Counted from the stretch's first letter, positions 35,364 to 43,781 are shown. The stretch: DNA of 58,689 bases from Candidatus Dormiibacterota bacterium (GCA_955652705.1 CATPBK010000034.1:1-58689), one strand, 5' to 3'. Numbers and translations: made by a program. The notes: a model not told the origin generated them from the sequence alone.

Positions 35364-38300
35364 ATGGCCAAGAACGTAGCCGACGTCGCAGCAGAATCGG
35401 GCCACAGGTCAACCAACGGGTCCCACCGAGCCAAGGGACTCAAGTTCGACAGGTTCTTCACCCCGCCGGGCAGCCACGCCCACGACCTGGTCGAATGGGA
35501 GCGCCGCACCGCGGCGATCATCGGCGAGGGCGGCAAGACGGTCTTCGAGCAGAAGGACGTCGAAGTGCCGAGGTCCTGGTCGCAGCTGGCCATCAACGTC
35601 GTCGCCCAGAAGTACTTCCGTGGCCAGCAGGGCACTCCCGAGCGGGAGACCAGCGTTCGCGAGATGGTCGACCGTGTGGTCGGCGCACTCGGCGCCTGGG
35701 GCCGCCAGGGCGGCTACTTCGCGACCGAGGAGGATGCCCTCACCTGGGAGGAGGAGCTCCGCTACCTGCTGGTGACCCAGCACGCCTCCTTCAACAGCCC
35801 GGTCTGGTTCAACCTCGGCGTCCCCGGCCGCAAGCCCCAAGCGGCGGCCTGCTTCATCAACTCGGTCACCGACTCGATGGAGTCGATCCTCGAGCTGGCC
35901 AAGACCGAGGGAATGCTCTTCAAGTTCGGTTCGGGGACCGGCACCAACCTCTCGGTGCTGCGCTCCTCCCGCGAGCAGCTCTCGGGCGGGGGCACCGCCT
36001 CCGGACCGGTTTCGTTCATGCGCGGATACGACTCCTTCGCCGGCTCGATCAAGTCGGGCGGCACCACCCGCCGAGCCGCCAAGATGGTGATCCTCAACGC
36101 CGACCACCCCGACGTGGTCGACTTCATCAGCTGCAAGGCTGAGGAGGAGCGCAAGGCGCACTCCCTGATCGACGCCGGCTACGAGGCCGGCTTCAACATC
36201 CCGGGGGGCGCCTATGACTCAGTCCAGTTCCAGAACGCCAACCACTCCGTGCGCGCCACCGACGAGTTCATGCAGGCTGTGCTCGAAGACCAGGACTGGG
36301 TGACCCACGCAGTGGTCGACCAGCGCCCGATGGACACCTTCAAGGCGCGCTGGATGATGCGCGAGATCTCCTCGGCAGCATGGGTCTGCGGCGACCCCGG
36401 CGTCCAGTTCGACACGACGATCCAGGCCTGGAACTGCGTGCCCAACACGGGCCGCATCAACGCCACCAATCCCTGCGCCGAGTTCGTGTTCGTCGATGAC
36501 ACCGCCTGCAACCTCTTGAGCCTCAACCTGCTCAAGTTCCAGGCCGAGGACGGCAGCTTCGACGTCGAGCGCTACCGCAAGGCCATCGACGTCTGCTTCA
36601 CCGGCCAGGAGATCATCGTCTCCAACGCCTCCTATCCCACTCCTGCGATCGCCAAGAACTCCGAGGCCCTGCGGCCGCTCGGGCTCGGTTACGCCAACCT
36701 GGGCGCTCTCTTGATGTCCATGGGCCTTGCCTACGACTCTGACGAAGGTCGACGCTACGCCGGCGCCATCACAGCGATCCTGACCGGCGAGGCCTACTCC
36801 CAATCCGCCCGCATGGCTGAGGTCAAAGGGCCCTTCAGCGAATACGCCAGGAACCGCGAACCCATGCTGCGAGTGATGAAGAACCACCGCCAGGTGGCCC
36901 ACGACCTGCCGGTTGACGGCGAGCCGGGGCCGTTGATGGAGGCCGCCCGGGCAGTCTGGGACGAAGCCGTCGCGCTCGGCGAGAAGCATGGTTACCGCAA
37001 CGCCCAGGCCACGGTCCTGGCGCCCACGGGTTGCCTGGTCGGCGACAGCCTGGTGATGACCGACCGCGGCCTGGTGCGCCTGCGTAATCTCGGCGATACC
37101 GAAGGCGAGAAGTGGCAATCACTGGAGGCGAGCGTCCAGACCGATCAGGGCCCTCGCCCGGCAACCCGGTTCTACGTCAACGGCGGCGAGCCTGTGGTAA
37201 CAATCGAGACGAGCCGCGGCTACCGGATCCAGGGCACTGTCACCCACCGCATCAAGGTGGTCGACGCGGCCGGCCGCTGGACCTGGCGACGCCTCGGCGA
37301 CGTCCGCCCCGACGACCAGGTGCCGCTCATGCTCGGGGGCATGTTCGGCGAGCCGAGCGCGAAGGCGCTCTCCGTCGAGCTGGCGGAGCAGATCGGGCAG
37401 ACGATCGGCGGCTCCGACGGCTGGCCCCAGGTGCCGGACAATGTTCTCGGCTCCAACGATCCCGCCGTCTATGACGCGTTCACGCGCGGCGTCTACAAGG
37501 GATGCGGAGAGGAAGCCGGCGGCCAGGTCTTTTTCAAGACGGCCTCCGAATCATTCAGCCGCGACCTCCAGGCGCTCCTGCTGGCCCTTGGCTTCGTGTC
37601 CACTCGCAGGTTCGACGAGACAGCCGGCAAGTGGTCGGTGGCGATGGCCGCCACTCGCGAGCTGGCCGCCCACTACGACCAGATCCCGCTCTCGCGCGAG
37701 ATGGTCGACCGCCTGGTGCCGTCCAACCAGCGGCTGCGAGAGGCCCTGATGGCGTCCATCAGCGAGCGCGGCGCGGTTTCGCGGCAGGCGGCCAGTATCC
37801 TCCTCGAGAAGACGGGCAGCCTGGAGCTGAAGCAGGTCCTGAGCTTCTTCTATGACTCGGTCGCCAGAGCCCAGCTCGGCGCCGAGCAGCTCACTTACGA
37901 CCTCTCGGTGCCGGACAACGTCACCTACGTTGCGAACGGCTTTGTCAGCCACAACACGATCGGGCTGATGATGGACTGCGACACGACCGGGATCGAGCCC
38001 GACCTGGCTCTGGTCAAGTACAAGAAGCTGGTCGGCGGCGGCCTCTTGAAGATCGTCAACAACACGGTCCCGGCGGCCCTGCGCAAGCTCGGCTATCCGG
38101 AAGAGAAAGTGGTCGAGATCGTCGACTACATCGATCAGAACGAGACCATCGAAGGCGCCGCCCACCTGGCCGACGAGCACCTGAAAGTCTTCGATTGCGC
38201 CTTCAAGCCGCTCAAGGGCCTGCGGTCGATCGCACCGATGGGACACGTCCGGATGATGGCGGCGGTCCAACCCTTCATCAGCGGCTCCCAGTCCAAGACC

Positions 38301-39098
38301 GTCAACCTGCCCACCGAGGCCACTGTCGAGGACATCGAGAACGTCTACATCGAGTCCTGGAAGCTCGGCCTCAAGTGCATCGCGATCTACCGCGACGGCT
38401 GCAAGCGCTCGCAGCCCCTCTCGACCTCGCGCGACAAAGAGAAGGCGAAGGGCGGCGAGGCGGTTGCCGAGATGGTCGCGGGCCCGGTCCGGAGGCGTCT
38501 GCCGGACGAGCGCCGCTCGATCACCCACAAGTTCGACATGGGAGGCCACGAGGGCTACGTCACGGTCGGCCTCTACGAGGATGGCACTCCGGGCGAGATC
38601 TTCATCACCATGGCCAAGGAGGGCTCCACCGTCTCCGGGTTGATGGACGCCTTCGCCACCCAGACCTCGCTTGCACTTCAGTACGGCGTGCCCCTGGCGT
38701 CGATGGTCAACAAGTTCAGCCACATGCGCTTCGAGCCCTCCGGCTTCACGCGCAATCCCGAGATCCCCATGGCGAAGTCGCTCGTCGACTATCTCTTCCG
38801 CTGGCTGGCCTCGAAGTTCCTGAGCCTCGAAGATCAGACGGCCGTCGGGATCATCAAACGCGATGTCGAGCCGCCAGCCGCGCCGGCTCCGGCTTCTAAC
38901 GCCAGGCCGATCTCGGAGGCATTGAAGGAGCCAGACGAGATCAAGCTCGTCTTGAAGAACCCCGTCGCGTCTGACGCCAAGGTGACCTTCGTGCTCGACC
39001 GGGACGCCCCGGCCTGCGCCGATTGCGGTGCCATCACGGTGCGCTCGGGCGCTTGCTACAAGTGCATGAACTGCGGGGCCACCACAGGCTGCAGCTGA
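35364..39098 (+). CDS. nrdJ: Adenosylcobalamin-dependent (class II) ribonucleotide reductase with intein
   Basis: A 1244-residue precursor; about 936 residues remain after removal of an intein at 557-864. It reduces ribonucleotides using adenosylcobalamin. Conserved parts include HASFNSPVWFN, the active-site NPCAEF near residue 371, the extein junction VLAPTG/TIGLMMDCDTTG, a TSCPD-type domain (GGHEGYVTVGLYEDG) and a C-terminal four-Cys knuckle CADCGAIT...CYKCMNCGATTGCS. No class I subunit is nearby. The leader has candidate NrdR boxes and a promoter. The gene depends on B12, and cobaltochelatase-type genes lie at 2.8-6 kb in this window. Confidence 0.93.
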   Translation: MAKNVADVAAESGHRSTNGSHRAKGLKFDRFFTPPGSHAHDLVEWERRTAAIIGEGGKTVFEQKDVEVPRSWSQLAINVVAQKYFRGQQGTPERETSVREMVDRVVGALGAWGRQGGYFATEEDALTWEEELRYLLVTQHASFNSPVWFNLGVPGRKPQAAACFINSVTDSMESILELAKTEGMLFKFGSGTGTNLSVLRSSREQLSGGGTASGPVSFMRGYDSFAGSIKSGGTTRRAAKMVILNADHPDVVDFISCKAEEERKAHSLIDAGYEAGFNIPGGAYDSVQFQNANHSVRATDEFMQAVLEDQDWVTHAVVDQRPMDTFKARWMMREISSAAWVCGDPGVQFDTTIQAWNCVPNTGRINATNPCAEFVFVDDTACNLLSLNLLKFQAEDGSFDVERYRKAIDVCFTGQEIIVSNASYPTPAIAKNSEALRPLGLGYANLGALLMSMGLAYDSDEGRRYAGAITAILTGEAYSQSARMAEVKGPFSEYARNREPMLRVMKNHRQVAHDLPVDGEPGPLMEAARAVWDEAVALGEKHGYRNAQATVLAPTGCLVGDSLVMTDRGLVRLRNLGDTEGEKWQSLEASVQTDQGPRPATRFYVNGGEPVVTIETSRGYRIQGTVTHRIKVVDAAGRWTWRRLGDVRPDDQVPLMLGGMFGEPSAKALSVELAEQIGQTIGGSDGWPQVPDNVLGSNDPAVYDAFTRGVYKGCGEEAGGQVFFKTASESFSRDLQALLLALGFVSTRRFDETAGKWSVAMAATRELAAHYDQIPLSREMVDRLVPSNQRLREALMASISERGAVSRQAASILLEKTGSLELKQVLSFFYDSVARAQLGAEQLTYDLSVPDNVTYVANGFVSHNTIGLMMDCDTTGIEPDLALVKYKKLVGGGLLKIVNNTVPAALRKLGYPEEKVVEIVDYIDQNETIEGAAHLADEHLKVFDCAFKPLKGLRSIAPMGHVRMMAAVQPFISGSQSKTVNLPTEATVEDIENVYIESWKLGLKCIAIYRDGCKRSQPLSTSRDKEKAKGGEAVAEMVAGPVRRRLPDERRSITHKFDMGGHEGYVTVGLYEDGTPGEIFITMAKEGSTVSGLMDAFATQTSLALQYGVPLASMVNKFSHMRFEPSGFTRNPEIPMAKSLVDYLFRWLASKFLSLEDQTAVGIIKRDVEPPAAPAPASNARPISEALKEPDEIKLVLKNPVASDAKVTFVLDRDAPACADCGAITVRSGACYKCMNCGATTGCS
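37032..37955 (+). mobile_element. In-frame intein in nrdJ with degenerate homing endonuclease
   Basis: A 308-residue intein. Splice block A begins with Cys1 (CLVGDSLVMTDRGLVRL), block B has the GTVTHRIKV Thr-x-x-His, and the C-terminus is YVANGFVSHN before a Thr extein residue, so splicing residues look intact. The middle has a weakened LAGLIDADG pattern: LAEQIGQTIGGSDG and FTRGVYKGCGEE sit where LxGxxxGDG and FxxGxxDGDG motifs are expected. The catalytic Asp residues are missing, so cleavage activity is probably lost. Confidence 0.9.
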
Positions 39099-39122
39099 GC
39101 TAGAACCCTCCCCCCCAGCCCT

Positions 39123-39153
39123 GGAGCCGGTCCGCAAGGGCCGGCTCCTTTTT
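39123..39153 (+). terminator. Rho-independent terminator of nrdJ
   Basis: An 11 bp stem (GGAGCCGGTCC with GGGCCGGCTCC, one G-T type pair) closes a GCAA tetraloop and is followed by TTTTT at 39149-39153. It lies 25 bp after the nrdJ stop. Confidence 0.9.
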
Positions 39154-39245
39154 GTGCTGCCGGGTTGCGGGCGAGTCATCCGGGGCCTGCCCTTTAGCAG
39201 CCGTTGAGCGATTGGGTATTTGATTAGGAAAAGAACACCCAAAAG

Positions 39246-40928
39246 ATGGAGTCACAAACCCCGGTTCTGGTCCTTGCCGCCCGCACCGAGCGGACAAGAA
39301 TCCGGCGGTTCTTTGCCGGCCTGTTGGTGGTGGTTGCGGTCCTCGACGTCTTCGAGGCGATGTTCGCCCACCACCCGCTGCGCGACCGCGCCCTGGAGGG
39401 CCTGGTGCCGACCGGAGTCAGCCTTGGGGGCCGCACCGCGACGGTGGTGGCCGGGCTTGCCTTGTTGCTCCTGGCTCGCGGAATCGCCCGCGGCAAGCAC
39501 GTCGCCTGGCAGCTGACGGTTCTGATACTCGCCGGCTCCGCGGTGGTCCACGTGGTCAAGAACCTCGACTTCGAAGAGGCCTTGCTTGCCTTGTGGGTGC
39601 TCCTCGGCCTCTGGTGGCTGCGAGCCCACTTTCAGGCCAGTTCAGATCCCGCTGCGCTGCGGCGGGGCCTGATCACGATCGGCGCCGCGATCGCGCTGGC
39701 GCTGGTCTACGTGTTCGCGGGCAGCTGGCTGCTCGTCCACAATTTCGGCGGTTTCGAGCTGGCGCAGCCGCCGCCCGGCGCCAGGCTGACCTACCGCGCG
39801 CGCTGGTTCCTCGATTCAATCCCGATCGTCGCCGGCGCGCTCTTGCTGATCGGCCTCCTCCAGCTGCTGCGACCGGTGGCGGGCGCGAGCGCCCGAAGTG
39901 AGGACCGCGAGCGGTCCCGGGCCGCGATCCGCCGCTGGGGGCACAACCCGCTCGCCTGGCTCTCCCTGCAGGACGGCGTTCACCGTTTCTGGGCCGACTC
40001 CCAGTCGTACGTCGCGTACCGAGTCAGCCGCAGGGTGGCCGTCGCGTTGGGCGACCCGGTCGCGCCGCCGAGGCGGGTCAGCGCGGTGGCGGCGGCGTTC
40101 CACGAGTTCTGCGACCGGCACGACTGGGTGAGCGCTTTTTACGAGGTGGAGCGGCCCGAGGTCTACAGACGGCTCGGCTACACGCTGGTCCCCATCGGCT
40201 CGGATGCCGTCGTCCCCCTCGCCGGCTTCAGCCTGACCGGCCACCAGAGCGCCCACTTGCGACACGCTGTGCACCGGTCCGAGCGAGAAGGGCTGACCTT
40301 CAGCTTCCTTTCTGGGCCTGAAGCCTGGGAGCTGGACGCCGAGCAGCTTCGCAGCGTGTCCGCGAGCTGGCTGCGACGCGGCAAGGGTCCAGAGATGAGT
40401 TTCAGCATGGGCACCCTGGAGACGCTCCGGCAGCCCGAGGTGACTGTCGGGCTGGCGCGCGGCCAGGATGGCCGGCTGGTCGCTTTCGTGAGCTGGCTGC
40501 CAATCCCGGGCCGAAATGGCTGGATCCTCGACCTGATGCGCCGGCGCCCGGATGCCACCTGGGGCGTCATGGAGGCCTTGATCACGAAGTCGCTGGAGGA
40601 GGCGAAGCGGCGCGGTGTGGCCGAAGCCAGCCTCGGCCTCGCCCCGCTCGCGCTCGAGGGCCCAGCCCGCTCCCGCCGCCTGGGCGCGCTGCGGCTCCTT
40701 TACGGCCGCCTGGACCGCTTCCGCGGCAGCCGCTCACTGCGCGCTTTCAAGGCGAAGTTCCATCCACGCTGGGAGCCGCGCTACCTGGCCGTGGCGGACG
40801 CGGCCCTTCTGCCCGAGGTCCTGGCTGCGCTCCTGGGCGTCCACCTGCCCCGCCCGCTGCGGCTGCTCATGGGATTCAGGGCGCCGCGGCGCGCGGGCCT
40901 TGCCGAAAAGCACGTCCCCGCGGCCTGA
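39246..40928 (+). CDS. MprF-like phosphatidylglycerol lysyltransferase (DUF2156)
   Basis: A 560-residue protein: about five or six N-terminal membrane helices (roughly 20-215) followed by a cytosolic GNAT-fold DUF2156 domain (about 225-530). Family features include LAWLSLQDGVHRFWADSQSYVAYRV in pieces, VALGDPVAPP, FHEFCDRHDW and WILDLMRRRPDATWGVMEALI. MprF/LysX-type enzymes transfer an amino acid from aminoacyl-tRNA to phosphatidylglycerol, modifying surface charge. The membrane part is short for MprF with flippase, so it is probably the synthase-only type. GGAAAAG precedes the ATG. Confidence 0.82.
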   Translation: MESQTPVLVLAARTERTRIRRFFAGLLVVVAVLDVFEAMFAHHPLRDRALEGLVPTGVSLGGRTATVVAGLALLLLARGIARGKHVAWQLTVLILAGSAVVHVVKNLDFEEALLALWVLLGLWWLRAHFQASSDPAALRRGLITIGAAIALALVYVFAGSWLLVHNFGGFELAQPPPGARLTYRARWFLDSIPIVAGALLLIGLLQLLRPVAGASARSEDRERSRAAIRRWGHNPLAWLSLQDGVHRFWADSQSYVAYRVSRRVAVALGDPVAPPRRVSAVAAAFHEFCDRHDWVSAFYEVERPEVYRRLGYTLVPIGSDAVVPLAGFSLTGHQSAHLRHAVHRSEREGLTFSFLSGPEAWELDAEQLRSVSASWLRRGKGPEMSFSMGTLETLRQPEVTVGLARGQDGRLVAFVSWLPIPGRNGWILDLMRRRPDATWGVMEALITKSLEEAKRRGVAEASLGLAPLALEGPARSRRLGALRLLYGRLDRFRGSRSLRAFKAKFHPRWEPRYLAVADAALLPEVLAALLGVHLPRPLRLLMGFRAPRRAGLAEKHVPAA

Positions 40929-40958
40929 GCCGGGCACACGCCGTGACTGGCAGGCTGC

Positions 40959-41081
40959 CTAGGACGGCACCGGCACTGAGCCGGTCTCGATCCACTTCCG
41001 GGCCCAGTCCGAAACCGCCCGGATGGCAGCGTTCAGATCGTGGCCGGCCTCGGTCAGCTCGTACTCGACGCCGACCGGCGG
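40959..41081 (-). pseudogene. C-terminal remnant of an HxlR-type regulator
   Basis: About 40 residues read on the minus strand (VEYELTEAGHDLNAAIRAVSDWARKWI) match the end of HxlR-family winged-helix regulators. The upstream helix-turn-helix part is absent; the frame instead runs into the antisense of the flavin-monooxygenase remnant next door. It is a 3' fragment of a lost gene. Confidence 0.6.
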
Positions 41082-41327
41082 GCGGACGAGCGTCAGGCTC
41101 GGATCGACGAGTCGGCCGCCAGGGCCGGCCGCCAGCCGAGCGAGATCAGGCGCCTGTACAACATCGGCGGCCAGGTCACCGCGGACGAGCTCACGGAGCT
41201 GGCCCTCGATCACGGCCTGGACACCTTCATCCTCTGGTTCGAGGGCGACGTAGAAGGCCAGCTTCGAAGCTTTGCCGCCGAGGTGGCTCCAGCCGTTAGT
41301 CGAGACGTAGCCCAGGCTAGAGGCTGA
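41076..41327 (+). pseudogene. C-terminal remnant of a luciferase-like (LLM) flavin oxidoreductase
   Basis: About 84 residues resemble the C-terminus of F420/FMN LLM-class oxidoreductases: ARIDESAARAGRQPSEIRRL, then LTELALDHGLDTFILWFEGD and LRSFAAEVAPAVSRDVAQARG. The catalytic N-terminal barrel is missing. It meets the HxlR remnant tail-to-tail at about 41076-41081, so one deletion probably removed the rest of both genes. Its last bases overlap the GGDEF gene. Confidence 0.6.
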
Positions 41328-42507
41328 CGCGCTCGCGCGGGCCCTCGCGCCAAGCCACTTGCTCGCCCGCCGCGCGCCTCGCTTCCCGACGGTCGTAGAG
41401 CGCCCCGTCGGCCCGGCCCAGGAGGCTGACGGGGTCGTCACCGTCCCGATATTCGGCGGCGCCGTAGCTGAAGAAGCGGCCCTTTCGCGCCGCGATCGCG
41501 AGGCAGTCTTCGAAGACTTTGATGGCGTCTTCGAGCTTCGAACCGGACAGCAGACAGACGAACTCGTCGCCGCCGTACCGGAAGATGATGTCCTCGCCTC
41601 GGAGGCGGTCCTTGAGAGACGTGGCCACGTCCCGAAGCAGCGCATCGCCGGCGGCGTGGCCTTCCGTGTCGTTGAGGTGCTTCAGCCCGTCGACGTCGAC
41701 GAAGGCGGCGACCATGGGCTCCTTCTGCCGCTTGGCTCGTGCGATCTTCCTTTCGGTCACGGCGATGCCGCTGGCCCGCCGCATGACGCCCGTCAGCTCG
41801 TCGAACGCGATCTCATCTCTGATCTTCAAGAGCGCCGCGGCCGACATGCCCGCCAGCTCCCGGGGTGGCACCCCAAGATCCGCCGCCACGTTCAAGCGCA
41901 GGGCCGAGTCGGCGACCTGGCGGGCGGTCATCACGGTCCGGGCCAGAGCCAGCAGCCAGATCCCGGCCAAGAGGGGCAGGAACATCAGCACGAGCGCGAT
42001 GACCGTGCCCACCGGGCCGGGCGGGAGCGAGATCCAGGGGTTGATCACCGTGACGGGGCCGCGGCTGGCCACCTTGGCCTGGGAGCTGGGGTCGGAACCC
42101 CCTGGCTTAACCGCCGCACGGGGATCGGCTGGTCCTGGCGTGCTCAGAGTGCCGACTCCCGGGCCGGCGGGACTCGGGGTCGGCAACGGGAGGACCCCAG
42201 GAAGTGACGGTGTCGGCACCGGCAGGCTCGGCGTCGGCAGCGGCAGCGTGGGAGTCGGAATGGGAAGGGGCGGGGGCGACGGGACGGGCGGTTGCGGCAC
42301 GGGCAGGCTGGGCGTAGGCAGCGGCAGCGGCGGCAAGCTCGGCGACGGGAGCGGCGGCAGGGTCGGAGTCAGGAGGGGCAGCGGCGGCAGTGGCGGCAGC
42401 GGAGGCGACGGCAGGGGCGGCCCGAGCGCTCCGGCCGGGACCGCGCCGGTCGCCAGCAGGCAGGCAGCCATCACCCCCGCGCCCGCCAGGATCAATCTCC
42501 AACGCAT
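41317..42507 (-). CDS. Diguanylate cyclase (GGDEF) with proline-rich extracytoplasmic region
   Basis: A 396-residue protein: signal-like segment (1-28), a proline-rich stretch of PTPSLP/PLPPLP units (about 29-125), one membrane helix (about 165-190), then a GGDEF domain. The catalytic GGDEF is at 312-316, and an RGED sequence five residues before it fits the inhibitory I-site, so cyclic-di-GMP synthesis with product inhibition is expected. The metal-binding FVDVDGLKHLND is intact. The proline-rich region could span or sense the wall. Ku lies upstream on the same strand, but a promoter-like gap separates them. Confidence 0.87.
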   Translation of the reverse strand: MRWRLILAGAGVMAACLLATGAVPAGALGPPLPSPPLPPLPPLPLLTPTLPPLPSPSLPPLPLPTPSLPVPQPPVPSPPPLPIPTPTLPLPTPSLPVPTPSLPGVLPLPTPSPAGPGVGTLSTPGPADPRAAVKPGGSDPSSQAKVASRGPVTVINPWISLPPGPVGTVIALVLMFLPLLAGIWLLALARTVMTARQVADSALRLNVAADLGVPPRELAGMSAAALLKIRDEIAFDELTGVMRRASGIAVTERKIARAKRQKEPMVAAFVDVDGLKHLNDTEGHAAGDALLRDVATSLKDRLRGEDIIFRYGGDEFVCLLSGSKLEDAIKVFEDCLAIAARKGRFFSYGAAEYRDGDDPVSLLGRADGALYDRREARRAAGEQVAWREGPRERVSL

Positions 42508-42565
42508 GGTGCTTGCCGTTCAGCGCCGGGCTCACCAAACTTTCAGCCTCGGCGGAGCCGTTTCC

Positions 42566-42592
42566 TGACAGTCAAAACGCCGAAGCTGTCAA
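42566..42592 (-). promoter_or_regulatory. Conserved motif upstream of the GGDEF gene (copy 1 of 2)
   Basis: On the minus strand it reads TTGACAGCTTCGGCG then TTTTGACTGTCAG, with TGACAG/CTGTCA as inverted arms at 42566-42571 and 42586-42591. A near-identical block precedes the LigC gene at 54141-54167. It could contain a -35 (TTGACA) or a regulator site. Confidence 0.5.
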
Positions 42593-42646
42593 GTTCTTGT
42601 CGATTCAGGTATTCGGCGTGCCTGGACGCCCCGTAACGCTATAGGC

Positions 42647-43579
42647 CTAGCGCTTTCTCGCGCGTGACCTCTCGGCCGGCTTTGAGGGCGCCTCACGCTT
42701 GCGCGCCCGAGCGGTGGCGAGGCTCTGTTCGAGCGCCGACATCAGGTCCTCGAGGCCGGTCGCGGCAGCCGGCCCTTCCTCCTCCGGCGCCGGCCGCGCT
42801 GAGCCGGCGCGGCTCTCGATCAGGTCCAGCACGCGCTCGCGATACTCGTCGCGGTAGCGCTCAGGCTCGAAAGGCTCGGTCATCGCCTTCAGGAGACGCT
42901 GGGCCGCCTCCAGCTCGCGCGCCGGCGGCTCCTCGGCCGGGCGCGGTGCCGGGTAAGGCAGCTCCAGCACCTCGTCCGCGAAGGACATGGTTGTGAGCAG
43001 GAGCACGCCTCGATAGGGCCGCAAGGCCGCCAGGTGCCGGCGCCGTCGAAGCACCACCCAGCTGATGGCCAGCTGGCGCGTCGTCGCCATCGCCAGCACC
43101 AGGAGCTCGAAAGCCCGCTCGAACCCGCGCTGCGTCACGGCGTAGTAGCTCGTGTCGAAGTAGATGGGGTCGACCTCCGAGCTGTCCACGAACTGCTCGA
43201 TATCGATGGTGCGCCGCCGCTCGGGCTCCATCGCCTCCAGTTCCTCGCGCCTCACCTCCACGTAGCGGTTGGGCTCGATCTCAAAGCCCTTGACGACGTC
43301 CGCGAAAGAGACCTCGGTGCGCGTCACGGGTTCCGGCCCGGGCAAGTGCAGCACCTTCGGGTCGGCGCCGGCGGGCGCCGGCGCGGACGTGTGCGTGGGC
43401 TCTGGCGCCGGCCCCCGAGGCAGACCTGCGTCCGTCACACGCTGGTGATGGACTCGGGCGCCGGTAAAACGGTCCAGCTCGTGGAAGCGAACGTCCTTCT
43501 TGCGCGTCGCCGGGTAAAGCCGGACGGGGATGTTGACGAGTCCGAAGCTGATCGTGCCGGTCCAGAGCGCTCGGGGCAT
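42647..43579 (-). CDS. ku: Ku protein, non-homologous end joining
   Basis: A 310-residue prokaryotic Ku. The start MPRALWTGTISFGLVNIPV and the core RFHELDR, EVSFADVVKGFEIEPNRYVEV, VDPIYFDTSYYAV and TMSFADEVLELPYPA are diagnostic. The homodimer would encircle DNA ends and recruit a ligase such as LigD. The C-terminus is a basic Lys/Arg tail (RSRARKR), often used for DNA binding. The frame is open upstream through repeat A4, but the ATG at 43579 sits exactly at the repeat edge and is the family start. An ATP-dependent ligase is at 53-54 kb. Confidence 0.93.
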   Translation of the reverse strand: MPRALWTGTISFGLVNIPVRLYPATRKKDVRFHELDRFTGARVHHQRVTDAGLPRGPAPEPTHTSAPAPAGADPKVLHLPGPEPVTRTEVSFADVVKGFEIEPNRYVEVRREELEAMEPERRRTIDIEQFVDSSEVDPIYFDTSYYAVTQRGFERAFELLVLAMATTRQLAISWVVLRRRRHLAALRPYRGVLLLTTMSFADEVLELPYPAPRPAEEPPARELEAAQRLLKAMTEPFEPERYRDEYRERVLDLIESRAGSARPAPEEEGPAAATGLEDLMSALEQSLATARARKREAPSKPAERSRARKR

Positions 43580-43781
43580 CAGTGTCCCGAGGCAGAGGTT
43601 CGAACTGCAGATCGCGGCAGGCGGCCGCCAGGACGCCGGTCTGGGCGTCGCTGCCAAGGCAGGGGTGGCCCGAGGCGGAATGCATCTGCAGATGCCTGAG
43701 TACTCGGGCCGGGGCCCTCTAACACCGGCAGCGACGTCCAGAGCCGATGAGATGCCTGCGAATTTCTGACTCGGGACACTG
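43580..43781. repeat. Type A palindromic intergenic repeat, copy A4
   Basis: A 202 bp copy that fills the whole gap between the dienelactone hydrolase TAG stop and the Ku ATG on the minus strand. The ends 43580-43602 and 43759-43781 pair at 20 of 23 positions (both begin CAGTGTCCCGAG). The central palindrome GCATCTGCAGATGC is at 43682-43695, and GGCGGCCGCC near 43620-43629 forms a side palindrome. No Shine-Dalgarno is visible before Ku. Confidence 0.92.

Noticed and set aside
37551-39242. 563-residue open frame antisense to nrdJ
   Set aside because: It covers the conserved reductase C-terminus and the terminator and has no recognisable motif; it is a shadow of high-GC codon use.
41359-42207. 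282-residue plus-strand frame opposite the GGDEF gene
   Set aside because: Antisense of an intact catalytic domain and Pro-rich region, with no family match or ribosome site.
42150-42430. Tandem GGCAG/GGGAG-type short repeats, possible CRISPR or minisatellite
   Set aside because: They are the codons of the Pro-rich region of the GGDEF protein, vary in spacing and stay in frame; there are no spacers of constant length.
43592-43610. GAGGTTCGAACTGC in repeat A4 resembling a tRNA T arm
   Set aside because: No acceptor, D or anticodon arms fit around it, and the other repeat copies do not keep the T-loop sequence.
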